A stretch of DNA of 64,000 bases, taken from assembly GCF_004379255.2 (NCBI RefSeq), contig NC_056036.1, forward strand, positions 42,557,576 to 42,621,575. The letters are read 5' to 3'. This DNA is from Salvia splendens (lineage: Eukaryota; Streptophyta; Magnoliopsida; Lamiales; Lamiaceae). The notes below the pieces were generated by a model. That model saw only the letters and a program-made list of their open reading frames with translations. It was not told the origin of the DNA and made no database searches. A program made the position numbers and the translations under genes. Below, piece by piece: positions 53,345-64,000 of the stretch (position 1 is its first letter; every line of letters begins with the position of its first letter).

Positions 53345-53815
53345 TCTAGTTTGGAGGGAGGTAAAATGAAATTTTTGAGAGATGTGTTAAAGGATAGTTT
53401 AGTAAATCTATAATTATTGGAAGGGAAATAATAAGAAAAATGAAGATAATAAATATAAAAAGGTGTAAAACCCTTATTCCGAAAAATTCGCATGTCTCGG
53501 ACCCATATTTCGAAAGGTAAGTGAATTGAATTCCTTATCTTGAAAGATTAGCAAATTTAAACTCATATTCCGAAATTTCTCAAAATTATACTAGTATTCA
53601 TAATGGATAGGCTCCATGAAAATATGTGATACAAGTAAATGGGCCAGGCCCATTACATATCGTTATATCATATCAATTGTGTTTTGTTTATTCTGTTTTG
53701 ATAATTGTTCTCAGCTCCATCACTTCTGTACTTATTCTTTGTGGTACTACTAATAGTTATTCTATGTAATATACATCGCATAAACCGGTGAAAGGGGATT
53801 CCGTCGAAGATAAGA
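53345..53815. other. Spacer and promoter of the CHORD-like gene
   Basis: No gene seen. Near-repeats of the phrase TATTCCGAAA with small changes occur between 53470 and 53590. Confidence 0.45.
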
Positions 53816-56638
53816 ATGGACGGCCGCCGGAATTGCAACGGTAGAGCCGTTAAAGAAGCGGAAAATCAAAATCCGACGGTGTGCAGGCGGTGCAAAGAGC
53901 TGTACACGGCGGTGTCCAATTCCCCTAGCTCTTGCCGATTTCACCCCTCATTCTTCGTCTGCCGCCGCCACGACGATCAAAAGAGGTATATAAATATCTA
54001 CATCTTATCCTATGATGATTCTCTATTTTCGCTGCAATTGTGAGGAAAACTATTCTAACTGTGGAGATCGAAGTTGACTGAAGCTATATTTGCGATTACT
54101 GTAGCTGGTGCAGAGCCATTTCGTATTACCAGTTTTCGATGTGAATTGTGATATTTTATTTATTCACGAGCTATAATTTCCATCTGTATTATCTCATTTA
54201 TATCGGTTCTGCGTTTTCCATGATTCTGTTAGCAATTGATCTAACTGCCAATAGAAGGAAGAAGAAAATGAGGGAAGGAGATAGGAGAGTGAAGGTTAAA
54301 GTAGTTAGAGGTTGTTAAGAGGAGCTGAAAACGCTAAGAACGCGAAGAAACTTTCGAGAAATTGTAAGAGAGAGAGAGACTCCATAACTCGGTGAGATCA
54401 ATGAGGTGTATCATGTTTGCATAGAGTTTTCATTTGTTGTTATCATCGTGATCATTCCTGTTCAATGTAGTGAGAGTTCCTCTCCTAGTTCTGAAATCCT
54501 TGATATCTCATTGTTGGTAGTGCATTAATGTAAGGAAAGTAAGCTTAATAGGTCACTAATTTCCTTCATCACTCCTCCTTTGTATGATATACTCTTTAAC
54601 TACGACATAATCCTTGCTAAATCGATCAAAAGAAATCATAACTATGAATTAATTATTCAGTTTACGGATCATTTGATTCGATTTCCCTTCTATGGTACAT
54701 CAAAATGTTGTCATTGCTATCAATATCAATACCTCCTTCTAGAAAACATCATTTCCCTTATGGTGTAATAAGTAAACTACCGTTTTGAATCATCCATGTC
54801 TGTGGGATTCCCCCAACACTAGTAGCAATTGCTTTGGTGATTTCTTTGTTTTAATGGCTACATCAGACACATTCATGATTGGAGAATGTTGGACCACAGC
54901 TAGTGACCATTGTTCACCACAATAAAATTAATCTTTGATTCTCTCATATTCTTAGGACTGGATGATGTTAAACAAGTGTTGGCATTCCAACCAAGTGTCA
55001 ATATTGTTAAAATTTGGTAACTCCATGTTCTAGCCCAAGATTTGGTCAAAGTTGGTGTGAATCGTGTGATTATAGTTTGACTGACTTCGTCTTATTGAGT
55101 TTCTTTGTGGCAAGTCTGCTCATTATCCTTGATCAGTTTTCTCTTACAAAAGGCTATAAGCAATCCATCAATGCAGTCAAGCTTGTCCAATAATCCTTGC
55201 CTTTGTTGAATATGCTTAGAATTAAATAATTGAGAAACAGCAGATACTAGATAATCATGTTAGACCAAACAGCCTGCCAACGTAGAGTCAGGAATTATTC
55301 ACCACTCACTAGTTTCCTCTTCAATTCACTCTGATGAAAACAGGGAAAAGATGGATGAAGAACCTTGAACTAGAGTTGGAGTATGCAATGGAACTGCCTT
55401 ATGTGTTAAGATATAACAGGAGAACTCATCCCCAGAAAAACTAGGCTATGAGGAGAGACAGCTTATTTGGTCTATAAACCCCATATCGTTGCTTACAACC
55501 GACGTTGGACAAGTTTCCTTGCATAATAACGTCTCTAAATTAAGCTAATCAAGTTAATTATGAATAAATTATTTAATCAACTGATTTGATGGATCTTTCT
55601 CTGTTGCACACCCAAAAGGGAAGATACGCATTTCTATCAATTGTCTTTGCTTGGTGAGTTCTGGAATCTGCTGTTCCCTCATATTCTAAAGGGTAGTTTG
55701 GTAGGGTAGATAACTAATGTATGTTGGTGTTATATGATCAAAATGATTTAAAATGTGTGTTCTTTTCATGTTTTGTTTATTTATCTTCCCTCCAAACATG
55801 CACTAAGAGGCATGAAATGACACGACAAACATAACTTGAACACTCATTTCCTTTTAGACTTCAAATGGAGTATTTTTCCATCAACAGTCTTCCCATGATC
55901 AAGTATGTTGTGCTACCGTGTTTAGTGCTTTGATTGCCTTACTGCAGATTCTTTTCAGTTGTTTCATTGACTTGTTATGTGGATGGAGCTGGTTTTTATC
56001 ACTATGAGAGGACTTTTTAAAGCTCCGTTACATTCTCGACAGTGAAATATGGTCTTAGGAGGGATTGGCCTTAATGAGAATGCACTACCCAGTATCAAAT
56101 CAGATTAAGGCAGTCGTCATATTTTGTTATCCATGTTTTCTTATTTCTTAAAGGAACAGATTCTGAAATTAGATTAAAGCAGTCGTCGTATTTTATTTTC
56201 TTATCCATGCTTTCTTATTTCTTAAAGAATAGATTCTTGGCAGCTGAGTGTTGATTTCTTGATTACCCATCTATTTAGTTTATCACCTTGGGGCTATATT
56301 TGAATTGATGGACATGCCCGATTCTGGGCAGCTGAATGTTACATTTTCTAGTACTACAAGTCACAATATTCTCATTGTTGATGTTTGTGTTATTATACCT
56401 GAAACTAGTTTATTTTGTCTGTTTCTATAACCACATCAATGATGTCTCTCTCTCTCTCGATATGGTCGGGCTATAGATTCTGTTATTAACAAATATCTCT
56501 GTCATGTATTCAAGGTACTACGAACTGGGACCCGATGATCCACCATATGCAGCCAAGTTTTACGATTGTTGTGGAGCAGAAGACCCGGCCGCACCCGGCT
56601 GCAACACCAGTTTTCACATATCATACGATGATGAATAA
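53816..56638 (+). CDS. Small zinc-binding protein with a CHORD-like Cys/His pattern
   Basis: Two exons, 53816-53985 and 56515-56638, join in phase and encode 97 residues. The intron is 2.5 kb. The Cys/His pattern is C23-x2-C26, C40-x2-H43-P, C49, H52, C75-C76, C86 and H91. The order C-C-C-H, CC, G-C and H, with an aromatic after the second Cys and Asn before the third, resembles the CHORD zinc domain of RAR1/CHP proteins. The end GCNTSFHISYDDE is striking and probably conserved. I recognise the type but not a named family member, so the function is unknown. The start is the only Met before the motif. Confidence 0.65.
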
Positions 56639-57235
56639 GCACGGCCGGCATCAGTGAAACATGAATCGAAGCAGGTGAGAATGCAGAAAGAGCCTCGTGA
56701 CTACATAACTTTTCTAGTTGAAGCTGGCATGAAGAAGAATAAATGAGAGAGATAAACATAAGTGGTACACCTCTTTTTATCTGTTTCTGTCCCCACGTTT
56801 TCACCTACATGTGTATGCTTGCATTCTTGATTTAGTTATATAGGCTTGAAATTTCAATGTGACATATTGTGGTGCTTGCATTATTTATTTTTCTTCTAGT
56901 TATGTGACAACTCATTTCTACCTGTTGGTTTGGATTCTCAGAAACATAACTTTTAGTTGTAAAATAAATAATGATATAATTTAGTCTTCTTCTCTTGTTT
57001 ATGTCTTTGGGGTTAAATAATTGAGTTAATTGTCTATAAAATCACAAAGTTTGGTCAATTTTTTGTTTAATAGTAACGTAAATGTATATTAATATAACGA
57101 TGTTAACGACCAAACCAAACGACGTAATTTTAAGCTTAAGAAACCAAAAATAATAGCACAAATATAATCAAATAGGACAATGAGGGCTTTTGAAACATCG
57201 TGATTTGTCATTCAAATTTTGAAAAGTGAGATAAC
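56639..57235. other. 3' region and spacer
   Basis: Probably the 3' UTR of the CHORD-like gene for the first 150-200 bp, then AT-rich sequence with nothing recognised. Confidence 0.45.
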
Positions 57236-58060
57236 TTAGAATTTTATTGACTGCAATAGACCGCCCAGCGTCGGCGCTCGGCTGGGCGGTCGGCTGGGCG
57301 CTATTGTGGATGGTCTTAGAGTATTAGACAACATCTCCATCACCTCCTTATCACTTTTAATATCCAAGTGGGTAGCTGTCACAAGATTCACAAAGGTGCG
57401 TCTACTCCATGTCTCAATCCCTATTTTATTCAATTCCTCGATTAAATCAAAATACCCAAATCTGTCTGGGTCTAAACCACTTGCCTCTGTCCTTCCACCA
57501 CCAATATATTTCTGAAATTTACCATTAGGAATGAATTGACCCCCATGATGAATAGAGAGGCCAAATATATCGTCCCTTAACAAATTCCAATTTCAAATTC
57601 AGATAACTTATCACAAATATATAAACAGAATTTCATTTATGTTATACTACAACAACTTTATACTAAGGCAATCTCATTTTTGAAAATATAATGAATCTGA
57701 AATTTATGAATCTGAAATTTTTGAAACGGGAAATCACTATCAATGCATCTGAATCAATTAATAATCAATCCCTAAAATGAAACGGGAAATTGCCGTCGAA
57801 TGTTCACGGGAAGTCGACATTTAGAGGCAATTTGAAGTCATGAAAAGTCGACATTTAGAAGAAGGACTTACGCAGTCGGCGGCGCCATCGGATGCAGAGG
57901 TCGTCGCCGCCCCGTCACCGCGCGGTCACGCTAGCCGCGAGGTCGTTAGCCGGATGCTGTGGAGAAGAAGTGAATTTGAGTTTTTGTGGGAAGTGAGTTT
58001 GGGTGTGATTTTGCCCTAGCGAAATGGGGCTTGAGATTTTGCAATTTTACGTTTAAGTGT
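57236..58060 (-). pseudogene. Fragment of a transposon-encoded gene with a PB1-like domain (MULE type)
   Basis: On the minus strand, codons from 57583 carry IHHGGQFIPNGKFQKYIGG and FGYFDLIEELNKIGI. This pattern matches the PB1-like domain found at the N-terminus of proteins from Mutator-like elements. The frame is open for 115 codons, but its last ~24 codons run into an unrelated GC-rich insertion (57256-57317). A GC-rich block at 57880-57960 may be the 5' exon or leader of the same unit. Nothing downstream (zinc finger, MULE transposase core) is present, so the gene is truncated. Confidence 0.5.
57256..57317. mobile_element. Tiny remnant of Harbinger family A
   Basis: The text CGGCGCTCGGCTGGGCGGTC and the terminus CTATTGTGGATGGTC followed by TTA match the 5' terminal region of the element at 1195-2220. 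The opposite side starts with CAATAGACCGCCCAGC, an inverted copy of the right side's inner terminus. The piece is about 62 bp and palindromic. Confidence 0.55.
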
Positions 58061-58818
58061 TAAGATTAGGGGAAGGGAAATGAAGAAAATTTAAAAGGAA
58101 AAAAGTATTTAATGCCTAGTCAGTATCCTAATCATCCGCCACTTCATCACAAAATTTACACGTCAGCATCCGGGTGGCCGGAATACCCGACACGGGAAAT
58201 CGGCACTCAAATGTAAAGTTCATGACTTTTCATGCAACTTTTAAAGTTTACGGGAAATACCAAACTTTTGGCAAAGTTTACGACTTTTGAAGCAATTTAC
58301 CCTATTTGTAGCAATTTACCCTATTTGTAAAATAATATGTATAGCAATTAATTCTATTTCTCATATATTTGTAAAGTGTGTGGAGCCCATATCCCATGAT
58401 AGGAAAGGGAAACGTGTATTTGAATCTATTTTCATTTTTGTGTTGTGCATAATAAATAGGTACTCCTAGTGTATTTGAATTTTACAAAAAAAAATAAAGG
58501 TGTCGCTATAGAGCTATTTTTGTTAGTACTATAATTATTAGGTAAAGAAATGGAAGCGACGAATCTACTCCTCTACTCCATCCCGCTATGAATAAAATGT
58601 TTCTTTTAGACATTAAATTTTAAAATAATGTTTAAAAAGTAGAAGAGAAAATAAAATAAAGTTATGAAAATAAATTAAATAAGAGATAGTAAAATAAAAT
58701 ATTTTTACTAATATTTTTATTAGTAATATTTATAAAATAATGTTTCTTTTTACTAATATTTTTATTTTATTTTATTGTAAACACAAAAAGAAAATGTAAA
58801 ATAAAATAAACTGACAGT
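58061..58818. other. AT-rich spacer with a possible degenerate MITE
   Basis: The phrase GCAATTTACCCTATTTGTA is repeated in tandem at about 58293-58330. A possible degenerate Stowaway-like element runs from CTCCATCCC (58576) to TATGGAG (58824), preceded by TA, but its right flank is not TA. No gene seen. Confidence 0.35.
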
Positions 58819-59298
58819 ATGGAGTTTTTTGGCTCACCTTCAGCCGCCGACCAGAGAGAGAATATATATATAGAGAGAAGTAGAGGTTGCTGTGAAATCG
58901 GTATACAGACTATACCATTCCAAAATCATCTTTTTTCAGTAACTTCTTCCCCACTTCCATATCTATTTCTCTCTCTACATTTCCCTCCTTTCTCTCTCTA
59001 CAAACTGTAATTCGCATACAAACACCTTTACAAACTCGCACTCAGATTTATGTTCTCATCTACGGAGACGCAAAATGCCTGCATTTCATTGATTCTCGCT
59101 CGTTCCCCACCCAACGAATCACTATCGGACGCAGCTGGCCGTTCCCCACCACTCAGATTTTTGTTTTGCGCCGATCTGATGCGTGATTCTTTTTTTTAAG
59201 TAGATCATAGTTCAATCGGCCGAAATGCACCGTTCAATCACCGTTCATTGATCCGGTGTTTTCATTTAGAAATTCAGTTTTGATTTTCGGAATTCTTC

Positions 59299-59605
59299 CG
59301 TCGGAATCCTTAATTTCGAAGTGTTGCGTTTTGATACTCTCTGATTTTCGTAATTGTTCAATTTATTGTCGTGTGATGTGTATGTAACTCTTACGAGACA
59401 GGTGAAGTTCATGTTAGCTGGATTATACTTGCTGATTTGTGTGAATGATTGAATTATGCCGTTGGAATCCTTAATTTCGAAATGCTGCGTTTTGATGCTT
59501 TCTGATTTTCATAATTATTCAATTTATTGTCGTGTGATGTGTATGTAACTCTTACGAGACAGGTGAAGTTCATGTTAGCTGGATTATACTTGCTGATTTG
59601 TGTGA
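59299..59605 (+). repeat. 146-bp tandem duplication upstream of the WEB-family gene
   Basis: The segment starting GGAATCCTTAATTTCGAA and ending ATACTTGCTGATTTGTGTGA occurs at about 59303-59444 and again at about 59464-59605. The copies differ at only a few positions. They lie in the 5' leader or leader intron of the WEB-family gene. Confidence 0.85.
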
Positions 59606-59680
59606 AAATTGATGAACTGTGTTGATCTTGTGTGCTCGATTTTGATATGAAATGAGGTTTGATTTCGTGACAACTCAAGA

Positions 59681-61815
59681 TTGCTGCTGGACTATAGATC
59701 TGCTGTATCTGGAGCTCCTGCTAAAGCATCAATGGCAACTACTCGAGTGAGCAAGGCTAGCAGCAGGGGAGCAGCAAAATCCAATGCGGATGCAGCTTCT
59801 CCCCTGCAAAGCTCTCGCCTCTCAGCTGATCGCTCCCCGAGATCTGTTCCGTTGAAGCCGGCCGTCGAGCGCCGGTCGCCCAAGCTCACCACCTAGCCTG
59901 AAGTAAGTCTTAGTATTTGGTTGTATTTGATGATGGATTTTGACAAGCAATTTGCAATTTTTGGATGCAAATATGAGGCTTCAGCATAAGAAATGAATTT
60001 GATGCATCTATCTAGATTGTGAATGAGAAAAACGAGTATTTGTTTGATCAGAATTCTTTGTTAATTCGCAGAAAAAGGTGACTCGTGTTTCGAAACCAGC
60101 TGAAGTTCAGCCTGAATTGATTCTAGCTAAGGAAGAGCTTAAGAAGGCTGAGGAGAAGCTAGTTTTGGCTCAGAGTGAAAAGGAGAAGGCTCTTGATGAA
60201 TTGAAAGAAACCCAGAGATTGGCTGAGGAAGCGAACGAGAAGCTCCGGGATGCCTTGATTGCTCAGAAACGAGCAGAAGAGAATTCTGAGATTGAGAAGT
60301 TTCGAGCAGTTGAGATGGAGCAGGCCGGCATTGAAGCTGCTCAGAAAAACGAGGAGGAATGGCGGAGAGAGCTCGAAAAGTTAAGGGACGAGCATGCAGC
60401 GGACGTTGCTGCTCTTCTTTCCGCCACTCAGGAAATTCCGAAGGTGAAGGAAGAACTGGCTCAGATAGGTGAGGCAAAAGACCAGGCACTGCAGCGTGTA
60501 GACGATGCAACGAAAATAGCAGAGGCTCATGCCCAAAAAGTTGAAGCTCTTTCAGCTGATGTTGGTCCATTTGAAATTTGTGCTCGATTCTAGAGTCGAA
60601 ACGGTGGTAAGTGCGAAAGAGAGAATTGTATCAGAACTGAAATTGGAGATAGATTCCCTGGAGACACAGCTTGAAAAGGCTGAGATGCTGGAGGAGAAAT
60701 TGGCAGAAAAAGAGGCTATCTTAGGTCAACTTAATGTTGACCTCAAGGCTGCAAAAAGGGGCGAGTCGTATGCTCGTAGCAGAGTGGATCAGTTGCAAGA
60801 AAAAGTTGAGGAATTAGCATCTCAAGCTGAGCAAGCCAAGAGATTGGAGAGATCTGCATCAGAATCACTGGAAACTGTGATAAAACAGCTGGAAGGATAT
60901 AATGATTCTTTGCATGATACAGAATCACAGATTGGATCGCTTAAGGAAAAGGTGGTCTTGCTGGAAATCTCAATCGAAAGGCAGAAAAGGGATCTAGAGG
61001 AGTCGGATATCCTCCTTGACCTCGCGAAAGAAGAAGCTTCGGAAATGGCGAAGAAGGTTGAATCTCTGAGGTCGGAGGTTGAGACTTTGAAAGAAGAAAA
61101 AGCTCACTCTTTAAACAACGAGAAGCTTGCAGCTGAAAATGTGCAAACTCTGTTGGAAGAAAAGAACAAACTCATAAACGAGTTGGGAAATTCGAGAGAC
61201 GAAGAGGAGAAAAGCAAGAGGGCGTTAGAAAGCCTAGCATCGGCATTACATGAAGTTTCTGCAGAAGCAAGAGATGCGAAAGAAAAGCTGTTGTCGTTTC
61301 AAGTTGAGCACGAAAACTATGAAACACAAATAGAGGATCTGAAGCTGGTTCTCAAAGAAACAAACGAGAAGTATGAAAGCATGGTTGGTGACGCGAGACA
61401 AGAAATTGATGCGCTGACTGGTTCAATCGAACAGTCCAAGCGTGATCACCAGAACTCGAGAGATGAGTGGGAGCAGAGGGAGCTTCATTTGATGAACTCT
61501 ATCAAGAAATCTGAAGAGGAGAAATCATGTGTTGAAAGTGAAATCAACAGGCTGGTCAATCTGCTAAAAATGGCTGAGGAAGAAGCTTGTGCAACACGAG
61601 AAGAGGAGGGACGTTGGAGAAGTTCGTTTAAAGAAGCTGAGTCGGAAGCCATTTACCTAAAGGGAGTCCTTAGTGAAGCAAAGGCTGAGAGCATGAGACT
61701 GAAAGAGGGTCTGATGGAAAGGGAAAACGAACTGCAGAACGTTCTTCAGGAAAATGACGAGCTGCGGAAAAGAGAAGCTTCTTCTCTAAAGAAGATCGAG
61801 GAGTTATCTAAATGA
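59681..61815 (+). pseudogene. WEB-family (DUF827) coiled-coil protein, disrupted and 3'-truncated
   Basis: Exon A (about 59698-59909) encodes SGAPAKAS, TTRVSKASSRGAAKS and SPLQSSRLSADRSPRSV, then ERRSPKLTT. This is the N-terminus of plant WEB-family proteins such as At5g16730/At3g02930. A TAG at 59894-59896 interrupts the frame just before the donor GTAAGT (59903). Exon B starts at 60072 (KKVTRVSKPAEVQ) and is an almost uninterrupted coiled coil to 61812 (EELSK). One extra C near 60566-60567 shifts the frame after LSADVG; the text LDSRVETVVSAKERIV continues in the next frame. Family members continue after EELSK with LLEEA and a C-terminal tail, which are absent. A retrotransposon LTR begins 20 bp further on. 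WEB/PMI proteins tune chloroplast photorelocation and cell architecture. A sequencing error could explain one lesion, but hardly all three. Confidence 0.8.
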
Positions 61816-62245
61816 TGGTTCCGCGAATTTTTGATGTTAGCAAATGCTGGTAGAGAATGAAGATTATGACACAAAGAATTTACGTGGTTCGATTTACTGA
61901 AGTAAATCTACGTCCACGGGAAAAAGGGAGGGCAAGATTGTATTGCTTGATCTGTTTTCTACAGCTTACAAATACAAACTTGCTATTTGCTATATGGTGT
62001 TTTATCTCTAGAGAGCTTAACCTTCTCATATCAGATCTAAGTTCTATTTATATCTTGGACTAAGATCGTGGCTTGCATCACCACCCTAAGTCGTGGATGT
62101 CGTGTAGGTCATGGCCTAAGATCGTGGATGTAGCGTAGGTCATGGCCTACGATCGTGGCCTGAGTTGACACCACGTGGTAGTGGGTGTGTTGGACATCCT
62201 GTATGGGTCCACTAACTCCTTGTTCGGTCGAATACTGAGACCGAA

Positions 62246-62466
62246 CTGCTTTGGTTGCCGATCTGAGAGTAGAGCTTGATGCCGACCTGAGAGCAGAGCT
62301 TGATTGGTTGGCTTTTACCGAGCTGTAGGCTGAGGCCGAACTCTTTGGTAATGCCGAACTCATACTCCTGCTTTGGTTGCCGACCTGAGAGCAGAGCTTG
62401 ATAGGTTGGCTTTTACCGAGCTGTAGGCTGAGGCCGAACTCTTTGGTAATGCCGAACTCATACTCT
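62246..62466 (+). repeat. Tandem repeat of about 113 bp in the LTR/leader
   Basis: A block containing GACCTGAGAGCAGAGCTTGAT, GGTTGGCTTTTACCGAGCTG, TAGGCTGAGGCCGAACTC and TTTGGTAATGCCGAACTC occurs twice in a row, with a partial third copy at the left edge. Another short repeat (GATCGTGG, GTAGGTCATGGCCTA) lies just upstream at 62062-62160. Confidence 0.8.
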
Positions 62467-62873
62467 TCCTTGGGCTGATGGGCCGTCATTGCTGTTGGGC
62501 TTGTTTAGTACGCACCCCATCACTACCCCCCCCGAAAAGCGAAGTGAATCACTTCGGCGAAGCGAGTCACTTCGGCATTCTGGAAAAGGGTACGGGGGAG
62601 GCTGAAGTCAGGGGACGTGCCCTGCGCGTGACTGCATTAAATGCGGCATTAAATGCGACAGTAAAATCCGGCCGTCGAATCCTGAAAAGGTGGGATATGA
62701 AACGGTGCGATGATTTGAAATCTTTTCCAAATCTGATAAATACCGCCTTTCTTCATCATTTGAACACCTTTGCTATTGGCTTCTTCTGCACTCTCTATCT
62801 TTTGCGTGAAAAATTTCCTTCCGCTTTCAAAAATTTCCTCAGGATTTCTTCAAACTTTCAAAGAGTAAGAACC

Positions 62874-63921
62874 ATGTCTGCTTCTTCTTCGTCTGAGTCT
62901 GGTAGCGGTAGAAAAGGGGGTAAGGGGTCTTCTAGCCGGAAAGAATCCGGGGAGAAGACCGTAGAGTATTTTCACAGTATCTTGAGCAAGGATACTGTGA
63001 TATCCCTTTACGAAAAATACTCTTTTCCTGGGGGGAAGGCGGTGGTTCCCGACGATGATCATAGGGCTAACGACCCGCCGGAGGGTTATGCCACCGTTTA
63101 CGAAGCCTGCTTAGAATGCGGGCTTCGTTTCCCTCTTCCCCCACCTTTTGTAGAGCTTCTTGATTTTTTTCAACTCCCTTTAGGTCAGGTGACTCCGAAT
63201 TCTTGGAGGCACTTGTCGGCTTTTGCTGCCGAACTCCGTAGGTTAGATAAGGATCTGTCTCTGCGGGCAATCCTTAATTTTTTCCAATTTAAAAGGAAGG
63301 GATCTTGGTTTTACTTGATCCCCTTACAGCCTTTTAGGGCATTCTGCAAAACCAAGTGGCCGAAATGGCAAAACCGCTTCTTTTTTTATAATAGGACAAC
63401 GGCTCCGGGCTTCCCCTGGAGAGGGCCGAAGTCCGTGATTCCTCACCCTCGGTTAGAACCATTGGCCGAGCTCGATGACGAGCTCAACAAGATTCCCATA
63501 GTTAGGAAACAATACACGGAGTCTGAGCTCGTCAAGGGCGACGTCGTGTTCGACATCTCGTCTTCGGACGAAGAGGCCGAGGGTGAGGATTTCTCTTTAC
63601 CTTTATGTTCTACTGCTTTAACGAAGAAAACTAACCTTGCTTTCTTGCTTTTTGGCAGTGTTCATGCTGAACAAGGCTACCCGAAAATCTTCGGAGTCCA
63701 AGGAGCCGGAGAGGCCGAAAACCACCAGCTCGGCGTCTGATGCCGAGAGGACTCCGAAAAGGCAAAAAACCTCTTCGGATCCGAAGAAGCCGGAGTCAAC
63801 TTCGGCAAAGGGGAGGGGGAAGGCCCAGAAGCCCCCGAGAGCGCCAGAGAAAGACGTGGTCTTGGCGCCTCCTTCGGAACATATCTGTGAGCCGTTTTTA
63901 TGGCCCACGGACTTCGCCGAG
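62874..63921 (+). CDS. Retrotransposon gag-like protein (putative gypsy-type Transposase_28 domain), partial
   Basis: ATG 62874 opens MSASSSSESGSGRKGGKGSS. The Transposase_28-type region follows: GLRFPLPPPFVELLDFFQLP, GQVTPNSWRHLSAFAAEL, then GSWFYLIPLQPFRAFCKTKW and a PHPRLEPLAELDDELNKIP end. The frame appears to be split by an 76-bp intron, 63583-63658 (GTGAGG...TTGGCAG). The second exon, 63659-63921, then reads FMLNKATRKSSESKEPERP and a Lys/Ser/Pro-rich linker in phase to a donor GAG|GTGAAT. Further exons lie beyond the window. An upstream-open extension (from 62478) has no gag similarity and is ignored. Confidence 0.7.
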
Positions 63922-64000
63922 GTGAATTCTCTTCTTGATTTTCTGGCCTTGCTTTTTTTCTGTATTTTTTGTGGTCCCTTTGTTGACTTTTTTCTTTATT

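Larger units (their letters stand above)
61835..64000 (+). mobile_element. LTR retrotransposon, 5' part, running off the window
   Basis: The probable 5' LTR starts at TGTTAGCAAATGCTGGTAG (61835), just after the WEB-family coding text. It is followed by the phrase AATTTACGTGGTTCGATTTA, which I recall from plant LTRs. It carries internal tandem repeats (see separate entry) and leads into a gag-like coding region at 62874. The LTR 3' border and primer binding site could not be fixed (a CA at about 62520 is one candidate). The 3' LTR and pol lie outside the window, so the target duplication cannot be checked. Confidence 0.7.

Noticed and set aside
58576..58824. Stowaway-like element starting CTCCATCCC
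   Set aside because: The right end is poor and the flank is not TA, so it is mentioned only as a possibility in the spacer entry.
60139..60570. 143-codon minus-strand frame opposite the WEB-family coiled coil
   Set aside because: A typical antisense shadow of Glu/Lys-rich codons, which read as Leu/Phe/Ser on the other strand.

Overview
This is nuclear DNA from a flowering plant, almost certainly a eudicot. The genes are plant-type and intron-rich (for example MAP65, PLATZ, WEB-family and AIPP2-like genes), introns are AT-rich with GT-AG borders, and the spacers hold plant MITEs (Stowaway, PIF/Harbinger), a solo LTR and an LTR retrotransposon. The species cannot be read from the sequence; Lamiales is only a guess from the repeat flavour.

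Layout. 1-6600: AT-rich spacer with a reversed PIF/Harbinger derivative (1195-2220) and three Stowaway-like MITEs. 7236-11288 (+): MAP65 microtubule bundler, 11 coding exons. 12889-16518 (-): BolA4-like Fe-S protein with a 3 kb first intron that carries a 184-bp tandem repeat and a solo LTR. 18020-26156 (-): alanyl-tRNA synthetase, 23 coding exons, with a long organelle-type and a short cytosolic-type start. 26671-31014: two broken Harbinger elements, one with only the transposase and one with only the Myb-like partner protein. 31446-39195 (+): AIPP2-like PHD-finger chromatin protein. 39669-42268: another Harbinger derivative, then a nested pair of non-autonomous DNA elements. 42456-45325 (+): small plastid-type membrane protein. 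46174-46749 (-): gamma-glutamylcyclotransferase-like gene. 47985-48567: Harbinger-type MITE carrying a decayed tRNA. 49219-50248 (+): PLATZ zinc protein. 50575-51300: tRNA-related tandem repeat. 53816-56638 (+): small CHORD-like zinc protein. 57236-58060: transposon-derived fragment. 59681-61815 (+): WEB-family coiled-coil gene, broken and cut off. 61835-64000: 5' part of an LTR retrotransposon that runs off the window.

The genes do not form a pathway; this is an ordinary plant gene neighbourhood. Exon borders were chosen by hand from GT/AG sites, reading frame and remembered family sequence, and the reading phase was checked across every listed junction. The exception is the first two exons of the AIPP2-like gene, which remain tentative. 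I found no convincing undescribed system. The most unusual items are the complementary half-elements of two Harbinger families, a tRNA-Gly-like sequence with a UUU anticodon inside a MITE, a PLATZ gene with a start-codon-only exon and a lost zinc-binding cysteine, and the repeat-bloated BOLA4 intron.
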